64,000 nucleotides of DNA from an uncultured Subdoligranulum sp. (GCF_963931595.1 NZ_OZ007030.1:1542481-1606480), one strand, 5' to 3'; shown: positions 14,892 to 24,046, counted from the stretch's first letter. Made by a program: numbers and translations. Notes: a model not told the origin generated them from the sequence alone.

Positions 14892-16763
14892 CTACAGGCA
14901 GATACCTAAAGTCGGTATTACGCCATACTGTGCTTCTTGAAATGCTTGCGCATCCTCCAAGAGTCCAACGGTTTTACTTGCGAGGATTCTTGATGGCTGC
15001 CTGTCCTGTGCCAATCCCGCCGCCGAAATGTCCCCATTCAGCCGACCATCCCTGTTGATCAGAAAGGGTTGACGGGAAGCCCCGGGGGGCGGCCAGGCCC
15101 CCCGGTATAAATTGCTTTCCAATGTAATGCGCGGATATTCTTTCCGCCCGTTGACCTCACAGACCAGCGTCTGGGGTTCGGGCGCCAGATCCAGCACCCA
15201 GGCGAACCGCGTATCGTCGATGGGTGTGATGCGGCGGACAAAGTTCTGGATGAACCACTCGCTCACCATACCGTCGGTGAAATCCACCGCTTCGCAGAGG
15301 CTGGCCTCGATGGCATCCATGTCCAGCGCCTTGTGGTCCCCCTGCTGGGACAGCAGTTCCGCCTTTTCCTTGTTGACCCGCTGCTGCTGGACACCAATCT
15401 CGTTGCTCTGCTCCACAAACTGGCTCAGGGTGATCTGGTTGGATGCCTTCATCATAATCAGGTTGTCCAGCCGTTGGTTCAGGGCGTCCATCCGCTTGTC
15501 CAGAGCTTTCAGCTTGGCCGGGTCGGCGCTTTCCTCCCGGTAGCAGGCGCTGAGCATCCGGCAGGCTTCCAACACGGCTTCCCGTCGGTTGCCCCACACG
15601 GTCTCGAAGATTTTCAAGGCCATCAGTTCCAGCTTCCATTCCGGGAAGGCTTTCAGTTCACAGATGCCCTCGGGCAGGCCGTGTTTCTTCAGATACAGGG
15701 CGGATTGCTTTTTGTGGCGGTAACACTCAAAGCCATAGACCTGGGTGCCGTCCGCCTTGGTGTTCCACAGATACCGCCGCAGCTTGGAACCGCAGTGGCA
15801 CACCAGCTTGGTGACCCATACGTTCTTGGCAACGGTGCCGCCGTACTTGCGGGGCTTGCCGTTCTCGTCCAGCAGATTCCGCTGACGGCTTCGGCGGATG
15901 TCGTTGCACCGATGCCATAGTTCCTCGTCGATGATGGGGGTAAAATTTCCCTTTTTCAGGATGTAGGTTTCCTCGTCGTTGTTCTTCTCCCGGGTGTGGT
16001 CCAGCAGGTCGGTGGTTCGGGTACGGTTGTAGACGCAGTAGCCCATGTAGGTGGGGTTGCGCAGGATGCGGGTGATCTTGCTGGAATCCCATTTCATGTG
16101 CCCGCCGCCATCCTTGCGGCCTTTTGCGATCAGGGCCTTGGCTACCTTGCCCAGCCCGTCGCCGGTGGCGTACTGTTCAAAGATCATCCGCACCGTCTCG
16201 GCCTGTTCCTCGTTGATGACGTAGGTGTTGTGGGCCTTGTCCAGATCGTAGCCCAGGATGTTGCCGTTGCCGAATAGCACCCCTTTTTCCCGGCTCATCT
16301 GGATGCCGGCCCGCACCCGCTCGCTGGTCTTGCGGCTTTCCTCCTGGGCCATGGTGGCCATGATGGTGAGCCGCAGCTCTCCTTCGTTGTCCATCGTCCA
16401 GATGCTGTCCGCGGCAAAGTAGACCTCCACCCCCAGCTTGCTCAGCTTCCGGGTGTAGAACAGCGTGTCCATCGTGTTGCGGGCGAAGCGGCAGACCTCG
16501 CGGGTGACCACCAGATCAAACTTGCCGCGCTCCGCATCCCGGATCATCTGCATGAAGGACGGACGCCTGGTGGCCTGCGTGCCGGTGATACCCTCGTCCA
16601 CATACTGGCCCACCACCTCCCAGTTGGGGTTCTTGGCTGCCAGCTCCTGATACCAGTCCATCTGATTGTCCAGCGCCGACACCTGGGCCTCGTGTTCGGT
16701 GGAAACCCGCCCGTAAAACACCACGCGGCGGGGACGGTTCCGGTATTCCTGTAAAAAGCTCAT
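14892..16763 (-). CDS. Large serine recombinase (integrase of the element)
   Basis: The 623-residue protein drives integration and excision through a serine nucleophile. The resolvase domain starts RRVVFYGRVSTEHEAQVSAL with the catalytic serine near residue 20. A recombinase domain (about 170-280) follows, then a zinc ribbon (CHCGSKLRRYLWNTK with later FECYRHKK), then a coiled coil around 420-480 (LDKRMDALNQRLDNLIMM). It lies next to attL. The reading frame does not stop inside the element but crosses the attachment core (SRILAS) and ends about 33 codons later in the flank, so its last residues depend on the insertion site. The native C-terminus may lie in the GLAQDRQPSR region. Confidence 0.9.
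   Translation of the reverse strand: MSFLQEYRNRPRRVVFYGRVSTEHEAQVSALDNQMDWYQELAAKNPNWEVVGQYVDEGITGTQATRRPSFMQMIRDAERGKFDLVVTREVCRFARNTMDTLFYTRKLSKLGVEVYFAADSIWTMDNEGELRLTIMATMAQEESRKTSERVRAGIQMSREKGVLFGNGNILGYDLDKAHNTYVINEEQAETVRMIFEQYATGDGLGKVAKALIAKGRKDGGGHMKWDSSKITRILRNPTYMGYCVYNRTRTTDLLDHTREKNNDEETYILKKGNFTPIIDEELWHRCNDIRRSRQRNLLDENGKPRKYGGTVAKNVWVTKLVCHCGSKLRRYLWNTKADGTQVYGFECYRHKKQSALYLKKHGLPEGICELKAFPEWKLELMALKIFETVWGNRREAVLEACRMLSACYREESADPAKLKALDKRMDALNQRLDNLIMMKASNQITLSQFVEQSNEIGVQQQRVNKEKAELLSQQGDHKALDMDAIEASLCEAVDFTDGMVSEWFIQNFVRRITPIDDTRFAWVLDLAPEPQTLVCEVNGRKEYPRITLESNLYRGAWPPPGASRQPFLINRDGRLNGDISAAGLAQDRQPSRILASKTVGLLEDAQAFQEAQYGVIPTLGICL
14974..14994. other. attL: 21-bp direct repeat from the ppdK 3' end
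   Basis: The sequence TTACTTGCGAGGATTCTTGA plus T is repeated exactly at 53998-54018, where it is the end of ppdK including its stop codon. Here the minus strand still reads QAAIKNPRK and stop in the ppdK frame, but it is joined to recombinase sequence, so it is a displaced copy of the gene end. Confidence 0.85.
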
Positions 16764-16838
16764 AGGATCAACCTCCTTTGGTGTACGCTCATTGTAGCGT
16801 ATTGGTTTTTGTTTGAGAAATGTACAAACGGGTATTCT

Positions 16839-17009
16839 TCAACGCCGCTTCTTTCTCTTTTTGGCCGGGGCGGCAAGCGGCACTGCCGGGACCGGCGGAT
16901 AAGTGGCCAGCACATTGTCGTAGGTGGCCTTGTTGATCTTGCCCTGCTCATACAGCCGCTGAATCAGCTTGTGGGCAATGTAGCGGGAATCAATCTGCAA
17001 ACCCTCCAT
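16839..17009 (-). CDS. 56-residue conserved small protein of the element
   Basis: The frame starts MEGLQIDSRYIAHKLIQRLY, continues with EQGKINKATYDNVLATYPP and ends in a basic run AKKRKKRR. AAAGGAGG lies about nine bases upstream of the ATG at 17007-17009. It overlaps the end of the ribbon-helix-helix gene by 20 bases and precedes the recombinase gene by about 75 bases. The placement fits a directionality or accessory factor of the recombinase, but nothing in the sequence proves this. The basic tail suggests nucleic-acid contact. Confidence 0.75.
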   Translation of the reverse strand: MEGLQIDSRYIAHKLIQRLYEQGKINKATYDNVLATYPPVPAVPLAAPAKKRKKRR

Positions 17010-17382
17010 AGGGATTTACCTCCTTTCCATCGGGTGTGTTGGGTGTAAAGGGCGAAAATGTCCGGGGCAGCATGGCACCCTGCATGAGCAACACCGTGCT
17101 GTTCAATAGCTGGAGGGTGTAGTCCAGCTGCTCCCGGTTCTCGTCGGTGGACTGGCTGCCTGCCAGCTCTTTCAGCTGGGTTTCCATCCACTGCATCTGC
17201 CGCAGCAACAGCCGGTAATCGGCGGGCGGCAGTGCCGTGGGTGTCTTGTGGATGATGAGCAGACGAAGATACTGCTCCCGGGACAGCCCGGTGAGGGCCA
17301 CGTTGTCGTTGAGCCGTGCCAGCTCTCCCTCGGTCAGGCGGACCTTCACTTCTTTGGTCCGCTGTTTGGTCTTGTTTTTCAT
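16990..17382 (-). CDS. Ribbon-helix-helix mobilization-type protein
   Basis: The 130-residue protein begins MKNKTKQRTKEVKVRLTEGE and has the ribbon-helix-helix pattern of MobC-like proteins (VKVRLTEGELARLNDNVALTG then LSREQYLRLLII). A central ALPPADYRLLLRQM is shared with the MobC gene at 51956 (QLPNADYRQVLDAL), so the two are likely paralogues. I chose 17380-17382 as start because AAAGGAGA lies six bases upstream. It lies between the RepA-like ATPase and the small protein before the recombinase. Its role may be DNA binding at the element end or in relaxosome assembly. Confidence 0.75.
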   Translation of the reverse strand: MKNKTKQRTKEVKVRLTEGELARLNDNVALTGLSREQYLRLLIIHKTPTALPPADYRLLLRQMQWMETQLKELAGSQSTDENREQLDYTLQLLNSTVLLMQGAMLPRTFSPFTPNTPDGKEVNPYGGFAD

Positions 17383-17469
17383 GGGTTCTCCTTTTGGTTC
17401 GTAGGTTTGGTAAGTATGCAACAACGCAAGGGGCAGCAGCGGCGCATCCTTTTGCATGGTTGTCTCGAT

Positions 17470-18429
17470 TCATGCGTTCAGCTGCCAGTACCACTTGTCG
17501 CCCTTGCGGACACTGCGGATGTTCAGCCTGCCTTTGACCAGATTCACCGTCCGGTCCTGGATGCCTTTGTTCTTGAAATGCTGGATGATCTCCTGATTGG
17601 ATACAGGCCCCTTTTCCAGCAGCCGGGGCAGTTCTTCCTCCACCTGCTGTTGCTTGGTGGGAGCTTCCGGCAGACTGTCGCAGCCGTTCAAAAGGGATTC
17701 GGCGTCCTCGTCCAGCTGCCGCAGCCACTCCACATGGTCGCTCAGCTCAAACAGCAGCGCAGGACCGGCAGCGGCCAGATTGCTTTTCACCGGCACCAGC
17801 ACCCGCTGTGTGGGCGAACGCTGGTATCGTGTCACGGTCAGAATGGACCGCACGGCTCCGGCAATGTCGATGGACCCGCTGGTGCGATACAGGGCGCTGA
17901 TGCCGCTCATCTTATTCATGTGCGCCACGATGAGTACGGCGCATTTGGTGCGCTGGGCCATAGCGTACAGACTGCGGAAAGCACCCCGCACCTCGTTGGC
18001 CTGATTCATACTCACCGTAGGGCCGATGTAGGCTGAAAGCGGGTCGAGGATCAGCAGCTGGGCATTCTCCTGCAGGATGCTTTGCTCCAGCCGCGGATCA
18101 TCGAAGGTCAGCGCCCGCTTTTCTTCATTGATGATCTTGATGCGGGTGCAGTTGGCTCCTGCGCTTTCCAGCCTCGGCTTGATGGTGTCGGCAATTCCGT
18201 CCTCCGAAGTCTGGTACAGGATGTTGATGGGCTCCCGGACGGCTTCCTCAAAGGGAAGGCTTTCTCCTTTGGAGAGCAGCGCTGCCAGTGACAACACCGC
18301 CATGGTCTTGCCACAGCCTGGGTCACCCTGTAATATGGTGATCTTCCCGTATGGGATGTAAGGATACCAAAGCCATTTCACTTCCTCTGCCTGGATATCC
18401 GCAAAACAGAGGATCTCTTGTTCATTCAC
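17470..18429 (-). CDS. RepA-like AAA ATPase (DnaB/RecA-fold helicase type)
   Basis: The 319-residue protein has Walker A GDPGCGKT (residues about 35-42), Walker B LLILDPLSAYIG (about 127-138), an IVAHMNKMSG sensor segment and a C-terminal winged-helix-like part ending KGDKWYWQLNA. This matches the RepA-like hexameric helicase/AAA_25 family seen in plasmids and integrated elements. It may help replication of the excised circle. AAGGAGG lies about ten bases before the ATG. It is the first gene of the minus-strand backbone operon that leads to the recombinase. Confidence 0.85.
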   Translation of the reverse strand: MNEQEILCFADIQAEEVKWLWYPYIPYGKITILQGDPGCGKTMAVLSLAALLSKGESLPFEEAVREPINILYQTSEDGIADTIKPRLESAGANCTRIKIINEEKRALTFDDPRLEQSILQENAQLLILDPLSAYIGPTVSMNQANEVRGAFRSLYAMAQRTKCAVLIVAHMNKMSGISALYRTSGSIDIAGAVRSILTVTRYQRSPTQRVLVPVKSNLAAAGPALLFELSDHVEWLRQLDEDAESLLNGCDSLPEAPTKQQQVEEELPRLLEKGPVSNQEIIQHFKNKGIQDRTVNLVKGRLNIRSVRKGDKWYWQLNA

Positions 18430-18736
18430 AAAAGTACCTCCTTCATGAAGTTCAAATAAAAGGCCAGTCCGCCGAATCCGTTCCTATCCGGGTGTCTCCC
18501 CAACGTCGTCTCGCTCGCTTTGCAGGTCATGGCAAGATCGTATCTCCTTCAGCGGCCGGGTATTCAGTTTTCAAGGTTCCGTGGCAACAGAATATCACGC
18601 CTTGACGTTAAAAGCTATACATGTTACGATGTTTTCATGTAAAGATGAAATTACACGTTAGTTTTAGAACCATTACACAAATATATAACGATAAAACGTT
18701 GAATTTTTGACGTTGTGCATTTGAGGAAAATCCATC
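18430..18736. promoter_or_regulatory. AT-rich divergent intergenic region with a plus-strand promoter
   Basis: This 307-base gap separates the RepA-like ATPase (minus) and the DUF6076-like gene (plus). TTGACG (18602-18607), 17-base spacer and TACGAT (18625-18630) form a likely promoter for the plus-strand gene. The stretch 18600-18736 is strongly AT-rich and contains several ACGTT/AACGT-type words, but they do not form regular iterons. No gene is seen. Confidence 0.55.
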
Positions 18737-20596
18737 ATGTCTACAGGTTTTATCTTCCGTTTTGAGGGCGATAAGCTGCTGCAGCCCTTTTTAATTCCCC
18801 AATCCTTGTTCACACCCCAACTTCAGGATAATCCCGCCGCCCGAGAACTGCGCCGCCAGCAGGAATTGGAAGCTAACCATATGCTGCTGGAGAATATCGA
18901 GAAGGCCAGGGTGTCTCTGGATAAAGCCCCTGAACCCGGGCCGCTGGATGCCGAGTTTGAAAAGGAGCCGGATTTTGAGCCTGACGAGGAAACCTTGCTG
19001 GACCGGCTGAAGCGGTGGGGCAGGATGTTCTTTGCTGATAAGCAAGTCCCGGAACCAACACCGGAGGAAACTTTGGAGGCGGAAGAGCCACTCTCTGAGC
19101 AGGCAGAGCAGTCATCCCGGCCCACATTCGTGCGCAGACAGCGTACCGGTGTAATCCATCGGTATGAACTGCTGGAACGATTGCTCAGCATGAGTCCACA
19201 GGAATACATAGACTATCTCCGGGAACATCAGAAAAACATCTGGATGGAAGAAAGCTACCCGCTGGGGATGCTGGTATTTGCTGCGCTGGATCTCCCCTGG
19301 GCGGAGCTGGCACAGGAAGCGAAAACACTGCTGGACGCAAACCTTGATGCCGAAATGCCCATCAATCCGGATTTGTTTACCACCTCTGACTGGCGGCATT
19401 ATGTGGCGCCGGCTTCTTCGCCAGCACCTCCCGAAAGGAATCTGCGCACCGTGGCTGAGGGGCTGGCCCACCCGGAAAAGACACTCTACTGTCAGGTGGC
19501 AGCACTCTACAATAAGGTGCAGGATGCCTTGCAGGATTACCCAGCCATGCAGAGTCTGCTGAAAGATTACTGCACCCAGGCCGCTTCTGACTTTTACTAT
19601 CAGGCGGTGCGGAAGCTGAACTTTATGGCCCTCTCTCAGGGAGACCAGGACATCATGAGAGAAAACAAATTCGTAAACGTGGCACTGCGGGAGCTGAACA
19701 GAGCCTTTGCTCTGGAAAGCGCCTCCGAGTGTATCGAGCGGTTTCTGGATTCCTGGCCGGAACCCGATGCGGTGTTGGTACGCTATGGGGATTCCGATGA
19801 TCGGGAGTATTCCGCTGCCGCCTATACGATTCTCAACCGGTTGTGGGAACAGCTGAAAGGACTGTCTGATTTCCAGCCCGGTCTTGCAGATCTGGTGGAG
19901 TTCACTCTGGTGGCCGCCGACAGCCATCCTGAAAAGGATGCCACCCAGTTTTTGGGCGACGCCATGCTGTTGCGGTATTCCGGCATAAAGGCCGGAGAAA
20001 AACTGTATGAGCGGCTCCACATGAAAATGCTCAGTCGGTTGTCTTTGCCGGAGGAATCTCCAAAAGCCCGGAAACATCCGGATATCGCCAGCCGGAGTTA
20101 CTATGTAGCAGACAATCTGGCCGAGGTTGTCATAGTGGATTTTCTGCAAATGTGCGGTCAGCATAAGACCGCCCGCAGATGCAAGCAATGTGGAATGCTG
20201 TTTGTACCGTTCAGTTCAGCTGCAAAATACTGTGACCGCAAATCGCCCAACGGCGGGCAACGCACCTGCAAGGAAGTGGCCGCCGAGGAAGTGGCAAAAA
20301 GTCGCACGGTGGACCCCGCGGTGGCACTCTATACCAAGATCGGCAACAAGCTGAACGGCAGACTCAGCCGCTTTTTGTACATGTCCGATGCCTGCCGCAA
20401 AGCCACCATCACCCGCTGGCGGGCAGAAGTAAAGCCCCTGGTATCGCAGGCATCGGAGCATCCCGAAACCTTTGACCCAGAGGCTTTTGACAGAGAACTG
20501 TGTGCGATTTTTGATAGTATCCGGCAGGAGGAGATGAAAAAGGAGCAAAGCAAGAAAGAAGCTGGTTCCAAGAAGCGCAGGCATGGAAAAATGTGA
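18737..20596 (+). CDS. DUF6076-like protein with a zinc-finger segment
   Basis: The 619-residue protein starts MSTGFIFRFEGDKLLQPF. Residues 60-130 are acidic (for example EFEKEPDFEPDEETLLD). The middle is helical with no recognised catalytic motif. Near residue 480 lies ARRCKQCGMLFVPF followed by YCDR and TCKEVAAEE, a four-cysteine zinc-binding pattern like those in abortive-infection or Abi-like proteins, and the C-terminus is very lysine-rich. I recognise it only as similar to proteins called DUF6076 in gut Firmicutes. It stands alone as the first cargo gene next to the backbone, so a role in regulation or defence is possible but unproven. Confidence 0.6.
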   Translation: MSTGFIFRFEGDKLLQPFLIPQSLFTPQLQDNPAARELRRQQELEANHMLLENIEKARVSLDKAPEPGPLDAEFEKEPDFEPDEETLLDRLKRWGRMFFADKQVPEPTPEETLEAEEPLSEQAEQSSRPTFVRRQRTGVIHRYELLERLLSMSPQEYIDYLREHQKNIWMEESYPLGMLVFAALDLPWAELAQEAKTLLDANLDAEMPINPDLFTTSDWRHYVAPASSPAPPERNLRTVAEGLAHPEKTLYCQVAALYNKVQDALQDYPAMQSLLKDYCTQAASDFYYQAVRKLNFMALSQGDQDIMRENKFVNVALRELNRAFALESASECIERFLDSWPEPDAVLVRYGDSDDREYSAAAYTILNRLWEQLKGLSDFQPGLADLVEFTLVAADSHPEKDATQFLGDAMLLRYSGIKAGEKLYERLHMKMLSRLSLPEESPKARKHPDIASRSYYVADNLAEVVIVDFLQMCGQHKTARRCKQCGMLFVPFSSAAKYCDRKSPNGGQRTCKEVAAEEVAKSRTVDPAVALYTKIGNKLNGRLSRFLYMSDACRKATITRWRAEVKPLVSQASEHPETFDPEAFDRELCAIFDSIRQEEMKKEQSKKEAGSKKRRHGKM

Positions 20597-20644
20597 AAGA
20601 TGGCCTTTCAGCCTACAATCACCAGAGCGCCCCTATCAAAGCTG

Positions 20645-20920
20645 TTACTTTACCATATATCCGAATTGCTCAAGTCTCTCCCGGCACATTCTGCGTTCTT
20701 CATCAGTAAACAATTCTGCATATTCATGCTTTAGAACATGGGCCTCTACGGATAAATCTAATCGCCCGTGCTCCATAAGAGTGGTGAATCCGTCCGTGCC
20801 GCCAGGTTTACTTATGAGCTGTTTTGCCGCAGCCAATCCGCCCTTAGCGCCCACTATTTGAAGAAAGCGACTGGCGTTATACCCACATTGTTTCTTGGCG
20901 GTCACATAGATATCAATCAT
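20645..20920 (-). CDS. 91-residue protein of unknown function, nuclease-associated
   Basis: The protein begins MIDIYVTAKKQCGYNASRFL and contains LDLSVEAHVLKHEYAELFTD and MCRERLEQFGY. I recognise this pattern as a small domain found alone or at the C-terminus of several restriction-like proteins, without known activity. It lies 43 bases after the DUF262/DUF1524 gene in the same direction, so the two are probably co-transcribed. It is complete but lacks a strong ribosome binding site. It could be an accessory subunit or a fragment left from a larger fusion. Confidence 0.6.
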   Translation of the reverse strand: MIDIYVTAKKQCGYNASRFLQIVGAKGGLAAAKQLISKPGGTDGFTTLMEHGRLDLSVEAHVLKHEYAELFTDEERRMCRERLEQFGYMVK

Positions 20921-20963
20921 GTCCTGTTAAAAACGTTTCTCTAATGTTGTCACACATAACCTC

Positions 20964-22784
20964 CTACTTAAACATATCCCCATTCCATACCAAGTTGACA
21001 AGCTGCACCAGCAATGTCACTCTTTCGGTAATTTCAGCCTTACCAAACTGGTCATAGGCCCTGAAATCCAAGCTGTTATCAGTAATAAATTTCTTGAACT
21101 TCGGGTTGTTTTGGTATGCGAGCTGGCCCAAGGACTCAGTATAGATGTTGCCCTCGTTGGAACAATATTTGCTCAGTTTATAACCGTAGCGAGCGTCATT
21201 CAAACTAGCATTGATGCTCTTGCGCAGCAACAACAATGCACCCACGCTATTTCTCCAACGTCTGAAGTCCTCCTGATCTGTATACTCATAAGTAAACCAC
21301 TCATAATGATCGGTGATAATATGCTCGATTTCAAACGGATCCTTAGTCTGAGTATTCATGTAGTCGCAGTAGTTGGATGCAACGCCAGTGCTTTCTTCGA
21401 TAAATCCGGTAACACGAGCCAGAATGTTTTTGATGTACTTCTTGGTAAAACTGTTCAGTCTTAAATCTGGCAGTGCTATTTCCGGTTCAAATCCAAGATT
21501 GTCGTATTGCTGCTGCAACTTCCGCTTTAGCGTTGCAACATCGCACATACGAATGTCCTTTGTCACGTTGAACACGAAATTCTTAATGGTGCTATAGTCC
21601 ACAGAACGATAACTGGTCACTCTGGATACTATGAGAATATCGATAAATCTTGCTGTCAAGTTGATCTTTTCAATAATTACAGGCCACATATCTTCATAGC
21701 ATATAGGCGCAAGAAGCAATTGAGGCTGTAAAGTGAAATTCACCTGAGCATTGTAGTATACATATTTCGTTTCTTCCGCAAAAACAGTCTCGGCCTGACG
21801 AATGCGCTGATAAACCTCAGCAAATTTAGCGAGCTTTTTTATGAACAGTTCAAAATCCGTAGAGGAAACCAGTCCCAGCTTATCTCGCTCATCACGGACC
21901 CATTTGTGGAATGAGCCACCAATGATATCAAAATCCTTATTGACCGCACCAGCCTTGGTTTCACGGATAGTTTCGGCATAGTGCGCACGGAGCCATGCCT
22001 TGATAAAGGTCTCGTCGCCTTTATCGTCATCCTTTTTTAGCATGAGGACCATGTCTTTCCACACGCCATTCATCTTTTCACGGACGGCATCGTCTTTGAT
22101 TTCAGACAGAATATAACCTTTCAGCATTTCTGTAGATGTCAGGCTCAAACCACGGTCATTCATTGTAACGAAAACTTTATGAGCATCCTGCTCTGTGGTG
22201 GCCACGATCTCAATGAAGAAAACCTTCTCTGCAAGCCAGTCACAGAAATGCAGAAGTATATCATCCGTAATGTCCGCCGGAAACACATCAACGATATCCG
22301 TGTAGCGGCCATACAGATTACGAATGGATTCCCCGCAATTTGTTATGTCAAAGTCCTTGTTATTAAAGATGGCCTCCATGCATTCCTGACGGTCATCCAC
22401 ATTGATATTAAAGGACTTCGTACCAAAAGACTCCGAGAAAATCATAGTCTCAATCATGTTATAGCTCTGACCGATTTTCTTCAGACGATTGTTCAGGTAC
22501 ATCAACAGTAACGTCAAAGATGAAAAACGCTGCTGCCCGTCGATAATAGCGTTTTCACGTCCTGCTAAAACGATGGATCCCATAAAATATGCGCCATACT
22601 CTGCTACAGCCTGACGGGAATCACCCGGTTTATAGTTATCCAAGAATTCAGATGTGAGGTCATCGATGAGTTCTTCGATATGCTTACGCTGCCACATATA
22701 TTCTCTCTGATAATAGTGGATAGAGTATTTTGTGTTTTGTAATAGTTGTTTTAGATTCTTCGGTGAACCTTCTATCTTTTTCAT
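20964..22784 (-). CDS. DUF262/DUF1524 (GmrSD-like) restriction protein
   Basis: The 606-residue protein fuses two domains of the GmrS/GmrD modification-dependent restriction family. The DUF262 part has YYQREYMWQRKHIEEL and AIIDGQQRFSSLTLLLMYL, its ParB-like nucleotide-using motifs. The C-terminal DUF1524 part has IEHIITDHYEWFTY and RWRNSVGALLLLRKSINASL, the His-Asn nuclease pattern. Such proteins cleave phage DNA with modified bases. I chose the ATG at 22782-22784 with GAGGAG upstream rather than the TTG at 22797. Lower GC than the core supports transfer. It precedes the 91-residue gene. Confidence 0.85.
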   Translation of the reverse strand: MKKIEGSPKNLKQLLQNTKYSIHYYQREYMWQRKHIEELIDDLTSEFLDNYKPGDSRQAVAEYGAYFMGSIVLAGRENAIIDGQQRFSSLTLLLMYLNNRLKKIGQSYNMIETMIFSESFGTKSFNINVDDRQECMEAIFNNKDFDITNCGESIRNLYGRYTDIVDVFPADITDDILLHFCDWLAEKVFFIEIVATTEQDAHKVFVTMNDRGLSLTSTEMLKGYILSEIKDDAVREKMNGVWKDMVLMLKKDDDKGDETFIKAWLRAHYAETIRETKAGAVNKDFDIIGGSFHKWVRDERDKLGLVSSTDFELFIKKLAKFAEVYQRIRQAETVFAEETKYVYYNAQVNFTLQPQLLLAPICYEDMWPVIIEKINLTARFIDILIVSRVTSYRSVDYSTIKNFVFNVTKDIRMCDVATLKRKLQQQYDNLGFEPEIALPDLRLNSFTKKYIKNILARVTGFIEESTGVASNYCDYMNTQTKDPFEIEHIITDHYEWFTYEYTDQEDFRRWRNSVGALLLLRKSINASLNDARYGYKLSKYCSNEGNIYTESLGQLAYQNNPKFKKFITDNSLDFRAYDQFGKAEITERVTLLVQLVNLVWNGDMFK

Positions 22785-22994
22785 CGTTGTTCTCCTCAAT
22801 ATCTATGTTGTGTTAAGATAGGTAAGACCGGGAAACTCTGGCTTCCAAAAATTCTTCCAAGACTGCAAAAAGCAAAGCAAGAAAGACTTTGGCAAACCAC
22901 AAAGCAAAATTGCACTGATGGAAAGGAGCCTGTGTAACTGCACATTGTCATATATAAGTTTTGTAGTATTTTAGTATCTGTGGCTTATCAAATC

Positions 22995-23984
22995 TTACTT
23001 TTCGTGTAATTTGTAGGCCCAGTGACTTTTTATGCGAAATTTCGCAAGTATTCTTTCCATTGTCATGTTAGCAAGAATTCTATTCGCCGTCGCAGCCGAT
23101 ACACCACACAGTTCCCGCACATCGGCGTTCATAATGTAGTCGTGAGTTTGGAGATATTCCTGAATCTTGTTCCAGCGAAGTGTTGTTTTATCAATCTTTC
23201 CATCGCTCATTTCATCATTCAAGTTGATGGCCTCTATGAGCGATGCTTTGATAGCTGAGAGCATGAACTCAATAAATACCGTAGACTCTCCGGCATCATT
23301 GGAGGTGTTGATGGCATCATAATACTCCTGCTGGCGGTCATGGATGATAGACTCTACAGGGAGCCAAGCAAATACGGGATTCCATTTAGAAAGCAGCAGT
23401 GTGTGCCACAGACGGCCAACGCGGCCATTCCCATCAGCAAAGGGATGAATAAGTTCAAGTTCATAGTGGAACACACAGCTGCGAATAAGCATATGAACCT
23501 CACTGGTCTTTGCCCATTCCAAAAGCTCCATGACCAAATCAGGGACATATTGTGGAAGGGTCCCAAAATGCAAGACATGACCTTCGCTATCCACTACGCC
23601 TACCGGTCGGGTGCGGAACATCCCTGATTCTTCAACCAAGCCACGAGTCATTATGCCGTGGGCGATCAGTAGGTCATCTACAGAATAGGGATCAAGCTCA
23701 TCAAGTCGCTCATAAATCTCATAGGCGTTCTTGACTTCGGCAATATCTTTAGGCGGCGCCAGAACACGCTTTCCATTCAGTACAGCAGTAACTTGCTCCA
23801 AAGAGAGGGTGTTCTGCTCAATCGCCAATGAACCATGAATCGTGCGGATTCGGTTACTGCGGCGCAGTGTAGGATTGGCAGTAAGTCGGTTTGTCACATT
23901 AAGGTTTCCGACCAATTCAGCAATTTCCGCTACATAGTCAATCATTTGATTTGTAATTTCAAAAGGAGGCTGTTTATTTCTCAT
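22995..23984 (-). CDS. Fic family protein with C-terminal winged helix
   Basis: Fic proteins usually AMPylate target proteins. The 329-residue protein has the active-site loop HPFADGNGRVGRLWHTLLL (around residue 175) with the catalytic histidine and ATP-binding residues intact. An N-terminal GSLAIEQNTLSLEQ resembles the inhibitory helix (S/T)xxxE(G/N), with EQ in place of EG. The C-terminal LCGVSAATANRILANM looks like a winged helix. A good promoter lies at 24018-24046 and GAGGT precedes the ATG. No separate antitoxin gene is seen, so inhibition would be internal. Confidence 0.88.
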   Translation of the reverse strand: MRNKQPPFEITNQMIDYVAEIAELVGNLNVTNRLTANPTLRRSNRIRTIHGSLAIEQNTLSLEQVTAVLNGKRVLAPPKDIAEVKNAYEIYERLDELDPYSVDDLLIAHGIMTRGLVEESGMFRTRPVGVVDSEGHVLHFGTLPQYVPDLVMELLEWAKTSEVHMLIRSCVFHYELELIHPFADGNGRVGRLWHTLLLSKWNPVFAWLPVESIIHDRQQEYYDAINTSNDAGESTVFIEFMLSAIKASLIEAINLNDEMSDGKIDKTTLRWNKIQEYLQTHDYIMNADVRELCGVSAATANRILANMTMERILAKFRIKSHWAYKLHEK

Positions 23985-24017
23985 TTCAATACCTCGTAAT
24001 GTAAGGGGAATGATTTT

Positions 24018-24046
24018 ATTATATCATCCATCACTCATTTCATCAA
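24018..24046 (-). promoter_or_regulatory. Fic gene promoter
   Basis: Minus-strand TTGATG (24041-24046), 17-base spacer, TATAAT (24018-24023), about 35 bases before the Fic ATG. Confidence 0.7.

Noticed and set aside
18600..18736. Replication iterons beside the RepA-like ATPase
   Set aside because: ACGTT/AACGT words are irregular in spacing and orientation; AT-richness alone does not show an origin.
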